DNA from: Rhynchopus sp. YZ270_cl-10
Taxonomy: Eukaryota; Euglenozoa; Diplonemea; Diplonemida; Diplonemidae
Assembly: GCA_964035575.1 (NCBI GenBank)
Contig: OZ037861.1
Span: forward strand, 62,001 to 126,000
DNA: 64,000 nucleotides
Direction of reading: 5' to 3'
In this document: piece by piece, positions 21,110-31,581 of the stretch
How positions within the stretch are numbered: position 1 is the stretch's first letter
How the letters are laid out: the number at the start of each line of letters is the position of its first letter
Position numbers and translations under genes: made by a program
The notes under the pieces: generated by a model
What the model was told of the DNA's origin: nothing
The model's database searches: none
Seen by the model: only the letters and a program-made list of their open reading frames with translations

Positions 21110-22021
21110 TCATTGTGCGTGTCTCAGTCGCTTCTGGCTTTCCTCGGGGGATTCGTCTCTGCTTCGTTTCGGACGTGCTTCAACCACAAGATGCTTCAGC
21201 TCGCCATTCCTCACTTCGTTGGACACAACACTGCTGCAGCCCGAAAGGTAAATGCTCGTCAACGAAATGCAACCCGCAGCAAAAGCCTTAGTACCCCCAG
21301 AATCCACACGAATATGCGCAATCCTGCTCAGTGGTGATAAATCCAGAGTCGTTAAACTGATGCAGTTCGCCAGGAAGTGCGAACCAACCTGCGTCACATT
21401 GCTGAGTGGAGATAAATCGACGTTGGTTAAGCTCTTGCAGCCGTAAAGAAAGTAGTCATGAACCTGCGCCACCTTGCGGAGTGGCGACAAATCCAGCGTA
21501 GTTAAGCTAGCGCAGAAGCCAAGGAAGTCCGTACCCACCTGCGTCACATTGCTCAACCCAGACAGGTCGACACTTGTCAACGAGGTGCAGTTGTATAGGA
21601 AACTGTCTCCGATGTGAGTCACAATGGACTCAACACTGAGATCAAGTCTCGTTAACGACGTCTTTGACAAAAACCCTTTCGGAATGACAGTCGCAACCTC
21701 CGCCTGCAGAAGCAAACACGCCACCACAGGATCCTTCACTTGAGCCAACCTCTCTGCCGTCAGGTCTATCTCACCCAACGCACGAAGCTCTGCAATGGCT
21801 TCTTGCTTCTTCGACTTCGTCAGGATGATTGTGTCACCAGCACTCAGCTGCGTCATGTCCGCTCCTGCTCCCATCACTTCGTCTCCGAAACTCATGCAAA
21901 AGCCGTCTTCAGGCAACCCCATTGCAGACGCCACCTTCCGCCGCAAGTCCTCCACTGTGTCATCTGCACCCACTTCGACTGTGTGCTGATTCGCTCTGAA
22001 ATCCTCGAAGTGCACGTCCAT
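21110..22021 (-). CDS. Ubiquitin-like/LRR protein, 6 repeats (MDVHFED)
   Basis: 303 residues from the Met at 22021; the frame is open to 22219 but the upstream part is spacer. Its ubiquitin-like domain is almost identical to that of the 19454 gene, while the LRR block is half as long and carries the SRIAHIRVDSGGTKAF irregular repeat near the end. The tail reads ARPKRSRDESPEESQKRLRH, the form shared with the 54-63 kb genes. So the gene combines the N-terminus of one subfamily with the C-terminus of the other, a likely recombinant. Confidence 0.85.
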   Translation of the reverse strand: MDVHFEDFRANQHTVEVGADDTVEDLRRKVASAMGLPEDGFCMSFGDEVMGAGADMTQLSAGDTIILTKSKKQEAIAELRALGEIDLTAERLAQVKDPVVACLLLQAEVATVIPKGFLSKTSLTRLDLSVESIVTHIGDSFLYNCTSLTSVDLSGLSNVTQVGTDFLGFCASLTTLDLSPLRKVAQVHDYFLYGCKSLTNVDLSPLSNVTQVGSHFLANCISLTTLDLSPLSRIAHIRVDSGGTKAFAAGCISLTSIYLSGCSSVVSNEVRNGELKHLVVEARPKRSRDESPEESQKRLRHAQ

Positions 22022-23039
22022 TTGTTTTGTTGTGGTTTTTGTGTTCTGATCTCTGTGTGTGGTGGTGGGGTGTGGAGGACAAGACAACAAGCCTGCGGGT
22101 CTTTTCAAGGAACCTTGCTTATGTGGACGGGTGCTGAAGGTGAGGTATATGAGGATTGTGCCGAACTCTGTGTTGCAATAGTGCATGAGGAAGGGCAGCA
22201 GGGATAAGGGGTGCCGCACTCTTGTGTAATATTTTCTCTTGTTTACACGCCAAACTTTGTAACCTATCCGAAAGACGTCTTCTAAAAGACGCGTTAAAAG
22301 ACGTGGGGGAGCCTTGGTGTGTGTGTGTGTGTGTGGTGCTTAGTATAATATTATCGATTGTGTTTTTTTTGTGTGAATCCCTCGGAATATGGCGGGTGGT
22401 GTGAGGGGCGCCATCAGTTGGTATTGAATTGACCAGATAGGGAACTAAGAGAAAGGCACGAGATCGTGTAAAAGCTCCTCTGATGTGCTGTGGTGAAATG
22501 TAGTGATGTATTCAACATCAGGCTTTGGGGCACTTAGAGGCAAACAAATGTGTGGGGTTGGAGTGCTATTTTCTGCTTTTTTTTTTTGAAAACTTGGTTT
22601 GTATTAGTGCAGCCACCCGAGAGAGATTGCTCCACTATCCACTTCTCTTTTTTAAAAACCACCACCCACAGTATAGAAGGGCTTAGTGCAAGCACGTTGC
22701 ACTCTTTGACTCAAACCACGTTTTCTTGTTGGTCTACGCGGCAGGGTTCCACACCGCTCAAGGCAGTGGGGGGACAGGTCGGTCAATTTGACTCTACGGC
22801 TGCGCATCGCTTCCATGTGGCGTAGTTTGTGGACATGTGAAGCTTGCGACCCACCTGTCACGCAAGATCATTCCCTCCACCCCCCTTGTCTTACTAGTTC
22901 ATACTCAAAGGCATTTTCTTTTTCCCCACCCCCACCCCTTTGCTTTAATTTTGCTTGCACATCCCGCCCCCTCGTCCCCCATCAAAAAAGGAAAAGAAGA
23001 CTATCGCATCAGAGAGCTGATTCTTTTTTAAAGGGGGTT
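22022..23039. other. Segmental duplicate of 35113-36133
   Basis: Near-identical over about 1 kb, starting in the LRR gene leader. It includes a (GT) run, the GAAAGACGTCTTCTAAAAGA motif and an R-B copy. No gene inside. The matching copy at 35113-36333 is uninterrupted and shows the site before the 23040-25376 insertion. Confidence 0.8.
22588..22638 (+). repeat. R-B repeat
   Basis: Variant AGCCACCCGAGAGAGATTGC with CTCCACTATCC. Duplicated with its surroundings at 35691-35741 and 38216-38266. Confidence 0.65.
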
Positions 23040-25376
23040 CAGGGTTTTTTCTAGGATTTTTTTTTTCAGATCTGGGGGGCAGGGCTATCGGTAAGAAGGG
23101 GTTTTGGGGGGCATCATATATCATATTTCATATTTCAAAATCATATTTCAAAAAAAAAAAAAAAACACGAGTTTACGGGCAAAAACCCATTCCGAGCTTT
23201 CGGCCCCGCACGTTGGCGGGGCATCTCCCCTCATATGTGGATATGTCCGGAAAATTTTCAGGAAAGTGCCGGGCATATCCACATCAAAATGGGTCCGGAC
23301 ATATCCACGGGGGGGATAGGTACTTAAAAAATGGAATTGAAAGTTTATTCAAAATCTTTCAATTGCGGCCAGGTACGATCAAACATTTGCATCTGGGGTC
23401 CCTTTACCGGTTGGAAAGTCCCAAAAACCAAAACTCAAAAGTGGGTCCAGGGATTACGCAGCTCCCCCAAAAATAAAAAAAAGTACGTATGGATTTTCAA
23501 CACGTACAATTCTAAGCAAAAACAATTCGCGCTTCGCGCGCGCTCTCCCTGGCAAAGTTAGTTGAGAAGGGCTGTGAAAGTTCGAAGAACTGGAGAAATC
23601 ATCAGCCATGGCACTGGCGAAGCCACGGTACGCAACATTTCTAAAAATTGCGATTAAAATTGCCTACTATGTCACGGGAAGGGTGTACTGCAATCTAGCG
23701 CCGCAGGCGCACGGTACGCTACTTTTTTTCTTTCGCCATGCTGCACGCTCCTTTTTCGGAAAAATAGAAAATTGTCTCCTACAAATAGGATTCTGTAGGG
23801 GGTAGGTGAGAGGTGGGGGCGGAGCCCCACCCCTCACCTACCCCACCCCAGCCCCAATCCAAAACCCAAATTACCTAAGTATGGACACGTATGGATTCCA
23901 CCTTTTCAAAAACAATTCACGTATGGATTTCCATACGTTCCACACGTGGAGCGTAATCTCTGAGTGGGTCCAAAAAACGGCTTGGGGTCTAAGGGGTTAA
24001 CAAAAATTTAAAGTTTAAGGTGTACCTCTGCGAGCGTAGCGAGCGGAAAATTTTTAAGGTGTACTTCCGCGAGCGAAGCGAGCGGGAAAAAAATTGAAGG
24101 TGTACCTCCGCGAGCGCAGCGAGCGGGAAAATATTTTAAGGTGTACCTCCGCGAGCGTAGCGAGCGGAAAATTTTTAAGGTGTACTTCCGCGAGCGAAGC
24201 GAGCGGGGAAAAAATTGAAGGTGTACCTCCGCGAGCGTAGCGAGCGGAAAAAATTTTGAAGGTGTACATTAAACTTTAAACAAGGGGGTACGCCCACTTT
24301 TGTCGTCATCCTAAAATACCCGAAATTGAGCCCAATTGCATTTCCGGATCGATTGCGGAAACTGGTAGGGTAAATGAACAACACCAAATACCTACGCCCC
24401 CCCGTGCATATGTCCGTGTTGGTCGAGGCTCGGACATATACACATACTCAGTTCAGGTAGTATACTACAGTGTACAGCGGCAAAAACCCATTCCGAGCTT
24501 TCGGCTCCGCACGTTGGCGGGGCATCTCTGATCATATTTGGCCTGGTAAACCCATTCCGAGCTTTCGGCTCCGCACGTTGGCGGGGCATCTCTGATCATA
24601 TTTGGCCTGGTAAAAAAAAAAAAAAAAAAAAAAAAATTTAAAAAAGGCGATCATATTTCATATCTCTTACCGATAGCCCTGTCTGGGGGGGACGCAAAAA
24701 AACCACCCAAAAAAAATTTTTTTTCGCAGGGGCAAGCAGGGTTTCCGCTTATCTTCATGGAAAAATTTTCCAAAACCGTGAAGATATGTCCAAAAAGGGG
24801 TCTATAATTTTCGCGCTCCGCGCAAAAAAGCCCGTTCATTTCACGTAAATACGTGATAACGTGGGATGGTAACGAACATCAAGAACCAAACCAACCCTTT
24901 TTCTCATGTTCCACGGAACCTTCCCTCAGTACAAGAACGGCGGTCATGATATCAGAACTTTCTGGCGAAGCCACGGTACGCAACATTTCAAAAAATTGTG
25001 ACCTAAAATTGAACATTTGTACAGCCAAACTATGGTAGAGGGCTGTGGTATTCCGCTCATAAGTTTTGAGTTGCGCCGCAGGCGCACGGTACGCTACTTT
25101 TTTATTTTTGCCGATCCCTTATTCTCACTCTTTTGTTCGGTCCGTCAAATGGTGCATCAGTCTTATCCCCTTCCTGCCTCCCTGCCTCCCCTTTTTTTTC
25201 TGGTGCGGGTTACGTACGTTGTGTCCCAAATGGGGGTCTGTGCGGGTGACCCCCAACCACCCCCCACATCCTTTTTTCCCAAGTCAAAATGCGTCCCCCC
25301 CCGGGGGGGGACGCGTTTCCCCCCAAAATCTGGGGGGGGACGCCGTCCCCCCCCGCTCCCCCTAGAAAAAACCCTG
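23040..25376. mobile_element. 2.3-kb TIR element, composite
   Basis: Perfect 16-bp inverted ends CAGGGTTTTTTCTAGG. The paralogous locus at 36127-36140 lacks it and reads straight through AAGGGGGTTGTTGACC; the filled site repeats GGGTT, suggesting a 5-bp (possibly 6-bp) duplication. Inside are repeated blocks with CATTCCGAGCTTTCGGC (23190, 24488, 24548), a palindrome array at 24007-24280, and repeated GCGCCGCAGGCGCACGGTAC segments. No transposase frame recognised. Confidence 0.75.
24007..24280. repeat. Six-unit array of CGCGAGCG/CGAGCGG palindromes
   Basis: Six units of 40-47 bp, each AAGGTGTACYTCYGCGAGCG then NAGCGAGCGG. The second half of each is an odd-length palindrome. The array is bounded by perfect inverted TTTAAAGTTTAA (24007-24018) and its complement (24269-24280), so it may be a small element of its own nested in the larger one. 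Confidence 0.8.
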
Positions 25377-25574
25377 GGGTTGTTGACCGATTTCCGAAAG
25401 CACCATTTAAGTGAAAAAGTAGGATTTTAAAAGACGATAAAACACATAAAAGACGTCTTTTCAAAGACATGTTGAAAGACGTGGGGAGCCCTACTTAGGA
25501 GGGCCTGTGGGAATGTCTTGTTTTGCAAAGTTTTTCGAGGCGAGTAGAGTAGGCAGTAGCTACCAACCCTTCCC
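25377..25574. other. LRR-gene 3-prime flank, continuation of duplicate
   Basis: Matches 36134-36334: TTGTTGACCGATTT, AAAAGACG repeats, AGGGCCTGTGGGAATG. It ends in the target site of the next element. Confidence 0.7.
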
Positions 25575-26062
25575 CAGTGCTCTAAAATACGTGGCTTACC
25601 CCCCACGTATTACTACGTCAATAATACGTATTACGTAGCAATACGTGGCACTTTGGCTCATAAGCCAGGGGTCGTGCCCGACTTACCTACACACACGGAT
25701 AAACACAGAGGTAGCCTGACACTTGGCTGGAAGGGCGGCCCCCGGGCGTTTGCATGTTACAATGCCGCCCCGCCCGAGGAAGTAGTCTTTCACGCGTGAA
25801 AGACTCGACTTGGAAGTGTGCCCACAGAAGTCACACTTCCAACTCGGATTGGTGGTGTCCTCACCACCCGTCCTCCGCCCTCCTCTTCCTGGACGGCTTG
25901 GCGGCAGGCTTGGGTGCGGCCTTTGGCGCGGCCTGGGTGGCGGGTTTGGGTGCTGGCTTTGCTGCAGGAAAAAACGCCTCAAAAAAAAAATCCACGTATT
26001 ATTCAAAAACACCCCCCACGTATTACGTATTAATACGTAGCAATACGTATTTTAGATCACTG
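25575..26062 (-). mobile_element. hAT-like element with BED-finger transposase remnant
   Basis: 488 bp with 18-bp inverted ends CAGTGCTCTAAAATACGT and CAGTGATCTAAAATACGT. It is flanked by ACCCTTCCC on both sides (25566-25574, 26063-26071), and the paralogous locus at 36330 has a single ACCCTTCCC, so insertion is clear. The duplication is 9 bp (or 8 plus one chance base). Subterminal ACGTATTACGTA repeats lie at both ends. The minus strand encodes WKCDFCGHTSKSSLSRVKDY and GRGGIVTCKRPG, a BED-type zinc finger typical of hAT transposase N-termini. Upstream, in another frame, is an Ala/Pro/Lys-rich stretch ending KPSRKRRAED, a likely nuclear signal. At least one frameshift separates them; the catalytic part is absent. 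Confidence 0.8.
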
Positions 26063-26105
26063 ACCCTTCCCTACCTCCCTTGGTACCCCTCTTCCCGTCC
26101 TCCCA

Positions 26106-26727
26106 TCAACACACCATGTCCTCATCGGCGTGTCTCGGTCGTTTGCGGGCTTGCTCGGGGGATTCGTCTCTGCTGCGTTTCGGGCGTTCTTCAACCACAA
26201 GATGCTTCAAATTTTTGTCTCTCTTTACTTTGTTGGACACAGCACCGCTGCAGCCGGAAAGGTAAATACTCGTCAACGAAGTGCACTTCTCAACAAAACT
26301 CGAAGCTACCTTCTTAACCTTGTCGAATGGTGAGAGATCCAGGGTCGTTAAAGATTTGCAGCGGTAAAGAAAGAAAGTGTCAATCACCGTAGCCTTGCTG
26401 AGTGGTGTCAGGTCCACGGTGGTTAAAGCTGTGCCGCCAAGAAAGTGGCTGCCAATCCGCGTCATCTTGCTGAGCGGTGTCAGATCCAAGGTGGTTAAAG
26501 AGGAGCAGCCGTAAAGAAAGAAACGGCTAATCACCGTCACGTTGCTGAGCGGTGTCAGATCCAGAGTGGTTAAAGATTTGCAGCCGTAAAGAAATTCTTT
26601 CTCAATTTTCGTAACGCTGTTGAGTGGTGTCAGATCCAGGGTCGTTAAAGCTTCGCAGTAGAAAAGAAATCTCTCACCAACCACCGTCACGTTGCTGAGC
26701 GGTGTCAGATCCAGAGTGGTTATAGAT
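26106..26727 (-). pseudogene. Ubiquitin-like/LRR gene, 3-prime half (split by LINE)
   Basis: Encodes eight LRR units and the basic tail, in frame up to the LINE junction. The tail ends RHADEDMVC rather than RHAQ because a small change near the stop extends it. The 5-prime half is at 34508-35112. The long frame that appears to start at 27026 is LINE sequence fused by chance. Confidence 0.85.
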
Positions 26728-26806
26728 CTTAAACTTGTTGACGTGACCCATCCCCACCTTCTCAGATGAACTGAGAGGTGAGAAAGGCGCCACGTGACCA
26801 CCTTCG

Positions 26807-29800
26807 TTATCGCGGGGCAAACCCGAGACGTCCCTGGGACATGTCGTGGTGCCCTTTCCCGCAACAGACCTGAGGAGACGCCAGCATCGGCAATCCGTCC
26901 TTCTTCCTCTTCCGTCCCGCTTGCACACATGCACCGCAAGCACCCCTCCCGTGGGCCACACAGTTGTGGTGCTTCTGACAGCACTGCTTCATCGACACGT
27001 TCCCCGCACCCGCACACTGTCCGCACATCGAGAAGTTATGCACCTCACATGCCTCACGCGCCTCCACACAGTCACCCAAAATAAGCTCATCACAATGGTG
27101 CGTCGCACAACACGCCGTGATGGGGATGTTGTTGTGCTCGCAGTCCCCGCATCGCATCTTGGTGTGTATGTCACACACCCGCATGGTCCCCACCTTCCTC
27201 CTTACGTCCACACGCACAGCCGGTGTCTGCCGCCTGCGTGCCTCCTGCCGTCGAGTCTGCTCTGCCGCAACTGCAGCTATCGCAGCTCTCTTACGCACCT
27301 CCTCTGCCTGCTTCTGCTCTTCCTTCGCTTCCTTCCAGCGTTCGCTCTTTGCTGAGCGTTCTTCCGGAGTGGAAGTGTGAGCTACAACCGCGTCGTCACC
27401 CCACCTCGCCTTCGTCTTTTCTTTTTGTCGGGAGAGTGCTCTCCGCGACGTCGCCTTCTCCTGCAACTCCTTCAGGTACCCTTCAACCCCCGCCGCATGC
27501 GTCAGCACAGGTCGCACAGAATACCCCGTCATGATCCCCGCACCCAGTTCCTGTAAGTGGTGCACCTCCCTCTTCTCCACTCCTTTCCATACGTCCCTTC
27601 CATGCGCCATCGTTTTCGCCGTCCGCATCATGGCACCAAAAGATTCTGCCCTCTTCAACACCGTCTCACCCGGTACGTCCAACCCCGAGAAGATCTCAAA
27701 GTCCAGCATGAGCTCGAGCTGCGTGATGGGGGGCGTTGTGCCATCAGGCCAACGCAATGCAGCGAGCCATGCCTTCAGCGCCCAGAAGTGGTCTTCCGTC
27801 CAGCGTGGACTCTTCTTCATGTGCTTGCTCCCCCACAGTACGTTCTCCAGCGGGTTGTAGCTCTCAAGCACTGCACCCTCCGGAGGATTCCAGCCCCAAG
27901 GAAAAAGGGATTGGCCCACCACCGCCTGCTTCTTCTTCTTCTGCGAAAACCCATGTTCGACGTCGTACTTCTGCCTTGCCAGCGCGATGTTGACCAGCAT
28001 CAGTTGCACACGTCGCACAGTCTGCTCTCTCTCCGCAACACTCAGCTCCTGCAAGAATATCGTCGGCACCAGGCCAAAGTCCAAGAAGCACGGGGGTGCG
28101 TCTTTGAGCAAAACCCGGAGTTTTCCGATGTCCTCTCCACGAATTTCGTCCCACTGCGGGCACCACCACCAAGCGTGTCTCCGGTCCTCTATCGCCTCAC
28201 CACAGTATCGGCACAACGAAGTCTCCACCTCCTTGTTCCTCAGCAGCTGCACCCCCACCAACTGAGAGCCCGACAAGGCTCCGCGTATCGCGCCCGCCAG
28301 GTATCTGTCGGTCGTGCGGTCCTTCCACACTGCGTTCGTCGCCTGGCGATCCACACCTCCCTCAATGCCCTGCATTGACGGCCTCGTCGTCACTGTCAGG
28401 CGGTACGCGTGTGCACGGATGCCCTCTCTCAGCTCATGCAGCCATTTGCCCTTGTCCCACAGACGAACGTGCACCCTCAACCCGATGTGTGTGGTCCAGA
28501 AGTCGAAGCTGCTCCACCGCCATCCGTATCGCTCCAGGTCGTCCCACAACAACTCTATCACACCCTTCTTGTGCACTTCAGTTACCCTTGGGTTGGCAAC
28601 CCCAGGGTTCTCACGCCGGAGACGTGCCAGCTCTGAAGCCCTGTCACGCCGCCTCACCTCCCGCTCCGCTCTTCGGTCATGTGCCAGCCTCCACACTTCT
28701 TCTGCTTCTCTCCGCATGCCGTCATCTTCTGTCAGTCGGAGAAAGGCCGCCATCCTCCTCTGCACAATCTCCGCTGGCGCATCAATCCCAACCGGAGATA
28801 ACACATGCCACACAATGTTCAGCGTGCGCTGCTTCCTGCCCTGCCCCCAGACTGCCAGTGCTGCCCCTTGCCTCAGCGTCTCTATCGTCTGCTTCGAGAA
28901 GTCTGTCACTTCGCACCCATGCAACGCTGCCATCATTGGTCCCCTTGCGCCAATAAGTGCCTTCTCAGTGAAGGATAATGGCACACTCGAAACCCTCGTA
29001 AATACACGGTGCGCAGTAACCGCACGCTCACGCGCGATGGGCCCGAAGTTCCCCTTTCCTGCCAAAATGTCTGCTCCAACCGCCCCGAACTGCTTCTTGT
29101 CGGGGAAGAACCCGTCGCCAAGTCCAAACTTCGTCTTTGTTCCCTCCTTCGAGGTAAACCCTACGCACTTCTCTGCCTTGACCTCCATGTCCGCAGCAGT
29201 GATAAACTCCTTCGTCACCCTCGCAGCACCATGCACCTCCGCTTCCGTGTTCGCCACAGCATACACGTCGTCAGCGTACCCCATGGCGATTGCTCCGGTC
29301 CTTCTCGTCACTGCAGATCCCCACACCGCCATCAGCGCGTTCAACAGCACGACAGAAAGCGGGCATCCTTGCAGGATACCATTTGTCGTACGGAAAGCGC
29401 CTCCCACACCTACGTCTCCCAACTTGAAGCGGCGTTCCATGGCAGTGTACGCCGCCCTCAGTGGTCCAAGAATGCGCCAGTGCGCGCCCCACTCCTCCGC
29501 CAGCGATAGCACAATCTCATGAGGTACACGATCGAAACATTTGGCGTAGTCAATCGTGAAGCCCCATACCTGGTCTGTGTCGTCACCCGACAGCACCGCC
29601 TTCTCCAGTTTGAGCGACAAATGCCAGTACAGGTGTGCAGTGCTGTGTCCTGCTCTGAAGCCGTGCTGTTGCTCACCAATCCAGCTTTCCTGCCACTTTA
29701 TCAGCCTTCGCAACCTCGCTGCCGCCCACAGTCTGTACACACACGAAGTAATCGTGATTGGTCGCTGCTTCAGCGGAGTGTCGTCTTCCCCTTTGGGGAT

Positions 29801-31573
29801 GAGCGCAATGAGTGCTCTCATCAAAGAAGGCGGCCACTCTCCCGTACACTCAATCGCATCAAACACATCTGCCAGCCTGTCGAGCAGCACCAGAGGAAGC
29901 GCCTTCAGCTCTGCCATGCGCCAACCCTCCACCCCAGCAGAAGTTTGTGTCTTCATCCTCCCCAGAGTTTGCTGCAACTCCTTCCCCGTCAGCCTGTCCA
30001 TCTGCATCGCTTGTCCCTTGCCTGCGATGTCTTCTGCAAACTTCTCCCTGAACGCACCCCAGTCGGGCTCTGGCTTTTCCGCATATCGGCGAAGAATCGG
30101 CATCCACGCCTCATGCAGGAGGGTGTCCATCTCCTCAGCGTTGGCGGTGAACTTCCCATCCTCGTTCTTCAGGGCAGTCATCTTCCTGTACTGCTCGTCC
30201 TTGCAGTATTTGAAGATCGCCTTGGGAGCATTGTGCCATGCATCCCGTAGGCGCTGCCGCCAGTCCTCCAGTCGCTTCCGCTTCACTCGGTCCGCAAGCG
30301 TTGACACCTTCACTCGCACGGCTCTGCACAGATCCACCAAAGCCTCCTCGCTAGGCATATCCTGTTGCAGTGAGTCGTCGTCCAGCAGAACACGCAGTTC
30401 CTTCCGCGCCTTGCTCCAACAATTGCACACGTCATGTGGCGGCACACCACCGTTGCTCCTCACGTACCACAGTCGACATTCTTCCAGCCTGCCCACGTTC
30501 TTCGTCAGCCTTCTCTGGCTCACCGTCAGAGCGTCCCCTTCCTTGCTCTGCTTCGCAGTCCGGTGCTTCGGTGTGGGGTCGAACGTTCTGCCTCTACCGC
30601 AATACGCCTTCGTCGGGCCCTCAATCTCGCCTTCGCACGCCTGCAGCAAGAAGTCCTCTGCCCACTTGTTCCACTGGATCCACCTATCCTGAGGGTGTTG
30701 AAGCGCCCCCCACTGCAGCTCCTTGTTCGCAAACGCCTTTTGTGCCGTCTTCACACCCTGTCCACACTTCTCCAAAGGGAACTGCTTCGGCAGAGTGTAC
30801 GCGAGCACGATCTGCCTGTACGCACCTACATCCAGCGCTATCTCTACCGGTCTGTGCTGCGGGAGCCCAGAGTCGTGGACAACCTTCACAGACGACAGCC
30901 CTGTGCACGCAGCTCGGTTCAGCAGAACGTAATCGAGCCTCTTGCGGATCTCCTTGCCCTCCTTCACTGAGAAGTAGGTGTTCTCCGGGGTCGTCCCAAG
31001 CACCCTTGCGTGCTCTTCGGCAGTGTCCTTCCACCATCCTGTGTCTAGCGTAGCAGCCAGCACACCTGATTTCCCGGGACCTGCGTTGAAGTCCCCACCA
31101 ATCACCCCAGGAATGTCACCAAGCTCTGCAGCAGCCTCCATCACCTCGCCAAGTATTTTCTCCCTAGCCTCCGGGTCCGCCGACGGCGCGTAGACGGAGG
31201 TCACGTCGATCCACTCGTTGCCTTTGCCGTACGCCACCTTCGCCTTCACCCATCGCGTTGAGTCCCAGAGGTTCTTTTCCAAGGTTGAGGAGGGCGGGCT
31301 CGTGAGCACAGGTATTCCCTCTTTCACCAGAATCGCAACACCACCAGATTTCGCTTCTTCGGCCGACCTCCATTCCGGCAACTCCTTACCCCACACCACC
31401 TGCCAACCCTGCTTGCGGTACTCGATGGAGAGGCGCTTCTGCGTCGTCACGGTGCACTTTGTTTCTTGCACCAGAACAACGTGAGCATCCTCCGCAACCT
31501 TCAGCAGAGAACTCCCGCCTGTCTGCAGCGCCGTCACATTGCTGCACACTATCTTTAGTGGGGCAAGGCCCAC
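26807..31573 (-). CDS. LINE ORF2: APE endonuclease, reverse transcriptase, Cys/His-rich tail
   Basis: 1588 residues. Residues 1-250 form an apurinic-endonuclease-like domain: SNVTA (Asn 12), QETK (Glu 37), SVYAP, GGDFNAGP (Asp 161, Asn 163), DYVL, and LPQHRPV where SDH would be usual (His 240 kept). The reverse transcriptase spans about 540-820: motif A FTIDYAKCFDRV, motif B GILQGCPLSVVLLN, motif C YADD (766-769). A CRYC-x8-H-x4-C knuckle follows further on, as in I/Jockey-type elements. The last 120 residues hold three modules of the form CxxH-x5-CGxC-x8-10-CC-xx(K/T)HH, which I do not recognise. No restriction-like endonuclease seen. It cuts the target and copies the element RNA into DNA at the nick. 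Confidence 0.9.
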   Translation of the reverse strand: MGLAPLKIVCSNVTALQTGGSSLLKVAEDAHVVLVQETKCTVTTQKRLSIEYRKQGWQVVWGKELPEWRSAEEAKSGGVAILVKEGIPVLTSPPSSTLEKNLWDSTRWVKAKVAYGKGNEWIDVTSVYAPSADPEAREKILGEVMEAAAELGDIPGVIGGDFNAGPGKSGVLAATLDTGWWKDTAEEHARVLGTTPENTYFSVKEGKEIRKRLDYVLLNRAACTGLSSVKVVHDSGLPQHRPVEIALDVGAYRQIVLAYTLPKQFPLEKCGQGVKTAQKAFANKELQWGALQHPQDRWIQWNKWAEDFLLQACEGEIEGPTKAYCGRGRTFDPTPKHRTAKQSKEGDALTVSQRRLTKNVGRLEECRLWYVRSNGGVPPHDVCNCWSKARKELRVLLDDDSLQQDMPSEEALVDLCRAVRVKVSTLADRVKRKRLEDWRQRLRDAWHNAPKAIFKYCKDEQYRKMTALKNEDGKFTANAEEMDTLLHEAWMPILRRYAEKPEPDWGAFREKFAEDIAGKGQAMQMDRLTGKELQQTLGRMKTQTSAGVEGWRMAELKALPLVLLDRLADVFDAIECTGEWPPSLMRALIALIPKGEDDTPLKQRPITITSCVYRLWAAARLRRLIKWQESWIGEQQHGFRAGHSTAHLYWHLSLKLEKAVLSGDDTDQVWGFTIDYAKCFDRVPHEIVLSLAEEWGAHWRILGPLRAAYTAMERRFKLGDVGVGGAFRTTNGILQGCPLSVVLLNALMAVWGSAVTRRTGAIAMGYADDVYAVANTEAEVHGAARVTKEFITAADMEVKAEKCVGFTSKEGTKTKFGLGDGFFPDKKQFGAVGADILAGKGNFGPIARERAVTAHRVFTRVSSVPLSFTEKALIGARGPMMAALHGCEVTDFSKQTIETLRQGAALAVWGQGRKQRTLNIVWHVLSPVGIDAPAEIVQRRMAAFLRLTEDDGMRREAEEVWRLAHDRRAEREVRRRDRASELARLRRENPGVANPRVTEVHKKGVIELLWDDLERYGWRWSSFDFWTTHIGLRVHVRLWDKGKWLHELREGIRAHAYRLTVTTRPSMQGIEGGVDRQATNAVWKDRTTDRYLAGAIRGALSGSQLVGVQLLRNKEVETSLCRYCGEAIEDRRHAWWWCPQWDEIRGEDIGKLRVLLKDAPPCFLDFGLVPTIFLQELSVAEREQTVRRVQLMLVNIALARQKYDVEHGFSQKKKKQAVVGQSLFPWGWNPPEGAVLESYNPLENVLWGSKHMKKSPRWTEDHFWALKAWLAALRWPDGTTPPITQLELMLDFEIFSGLDVPGETVLKRAESFGAMMRTAKTMAHGRDVWKGVEKREVHHLQELGAGIMTGYSVRPVLTHAAGVEGYLKELQEKATSRRALSRQKEKTKARWGDDAVVAHTSTPEERSAKSERWKEAKEEQKQAEEVRKRAAIAAVAAEQTRRQEARRRQTPAVRVDVRRKVGTMRVCDIHTKMRCGDCEHNNIPITACCATHHCDELILGDCVEAREACEVHNFSMCGQCAGAGNVSMKQCCQKHHNCVAHGRGACGACVQAGRKRKKDGLPMLASPQVCCGKGHHDMSQGRLGFAPR

Positions 31574-31581
31574 GGTCGTGA

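Noticed and set aside
20742-21113. MRTWCVGG... frame in the LRR spacer as a gene or gene extension
   Set aside because: In other copies it shifts frame relative to the LRR gene through small indels; conservation is explained by recent duplication.
24007-24280. CRISPR array
   Set aside because: Units are adjacent palindromic repeats with short, related spacers, no cas genes, and eukaryotic context.
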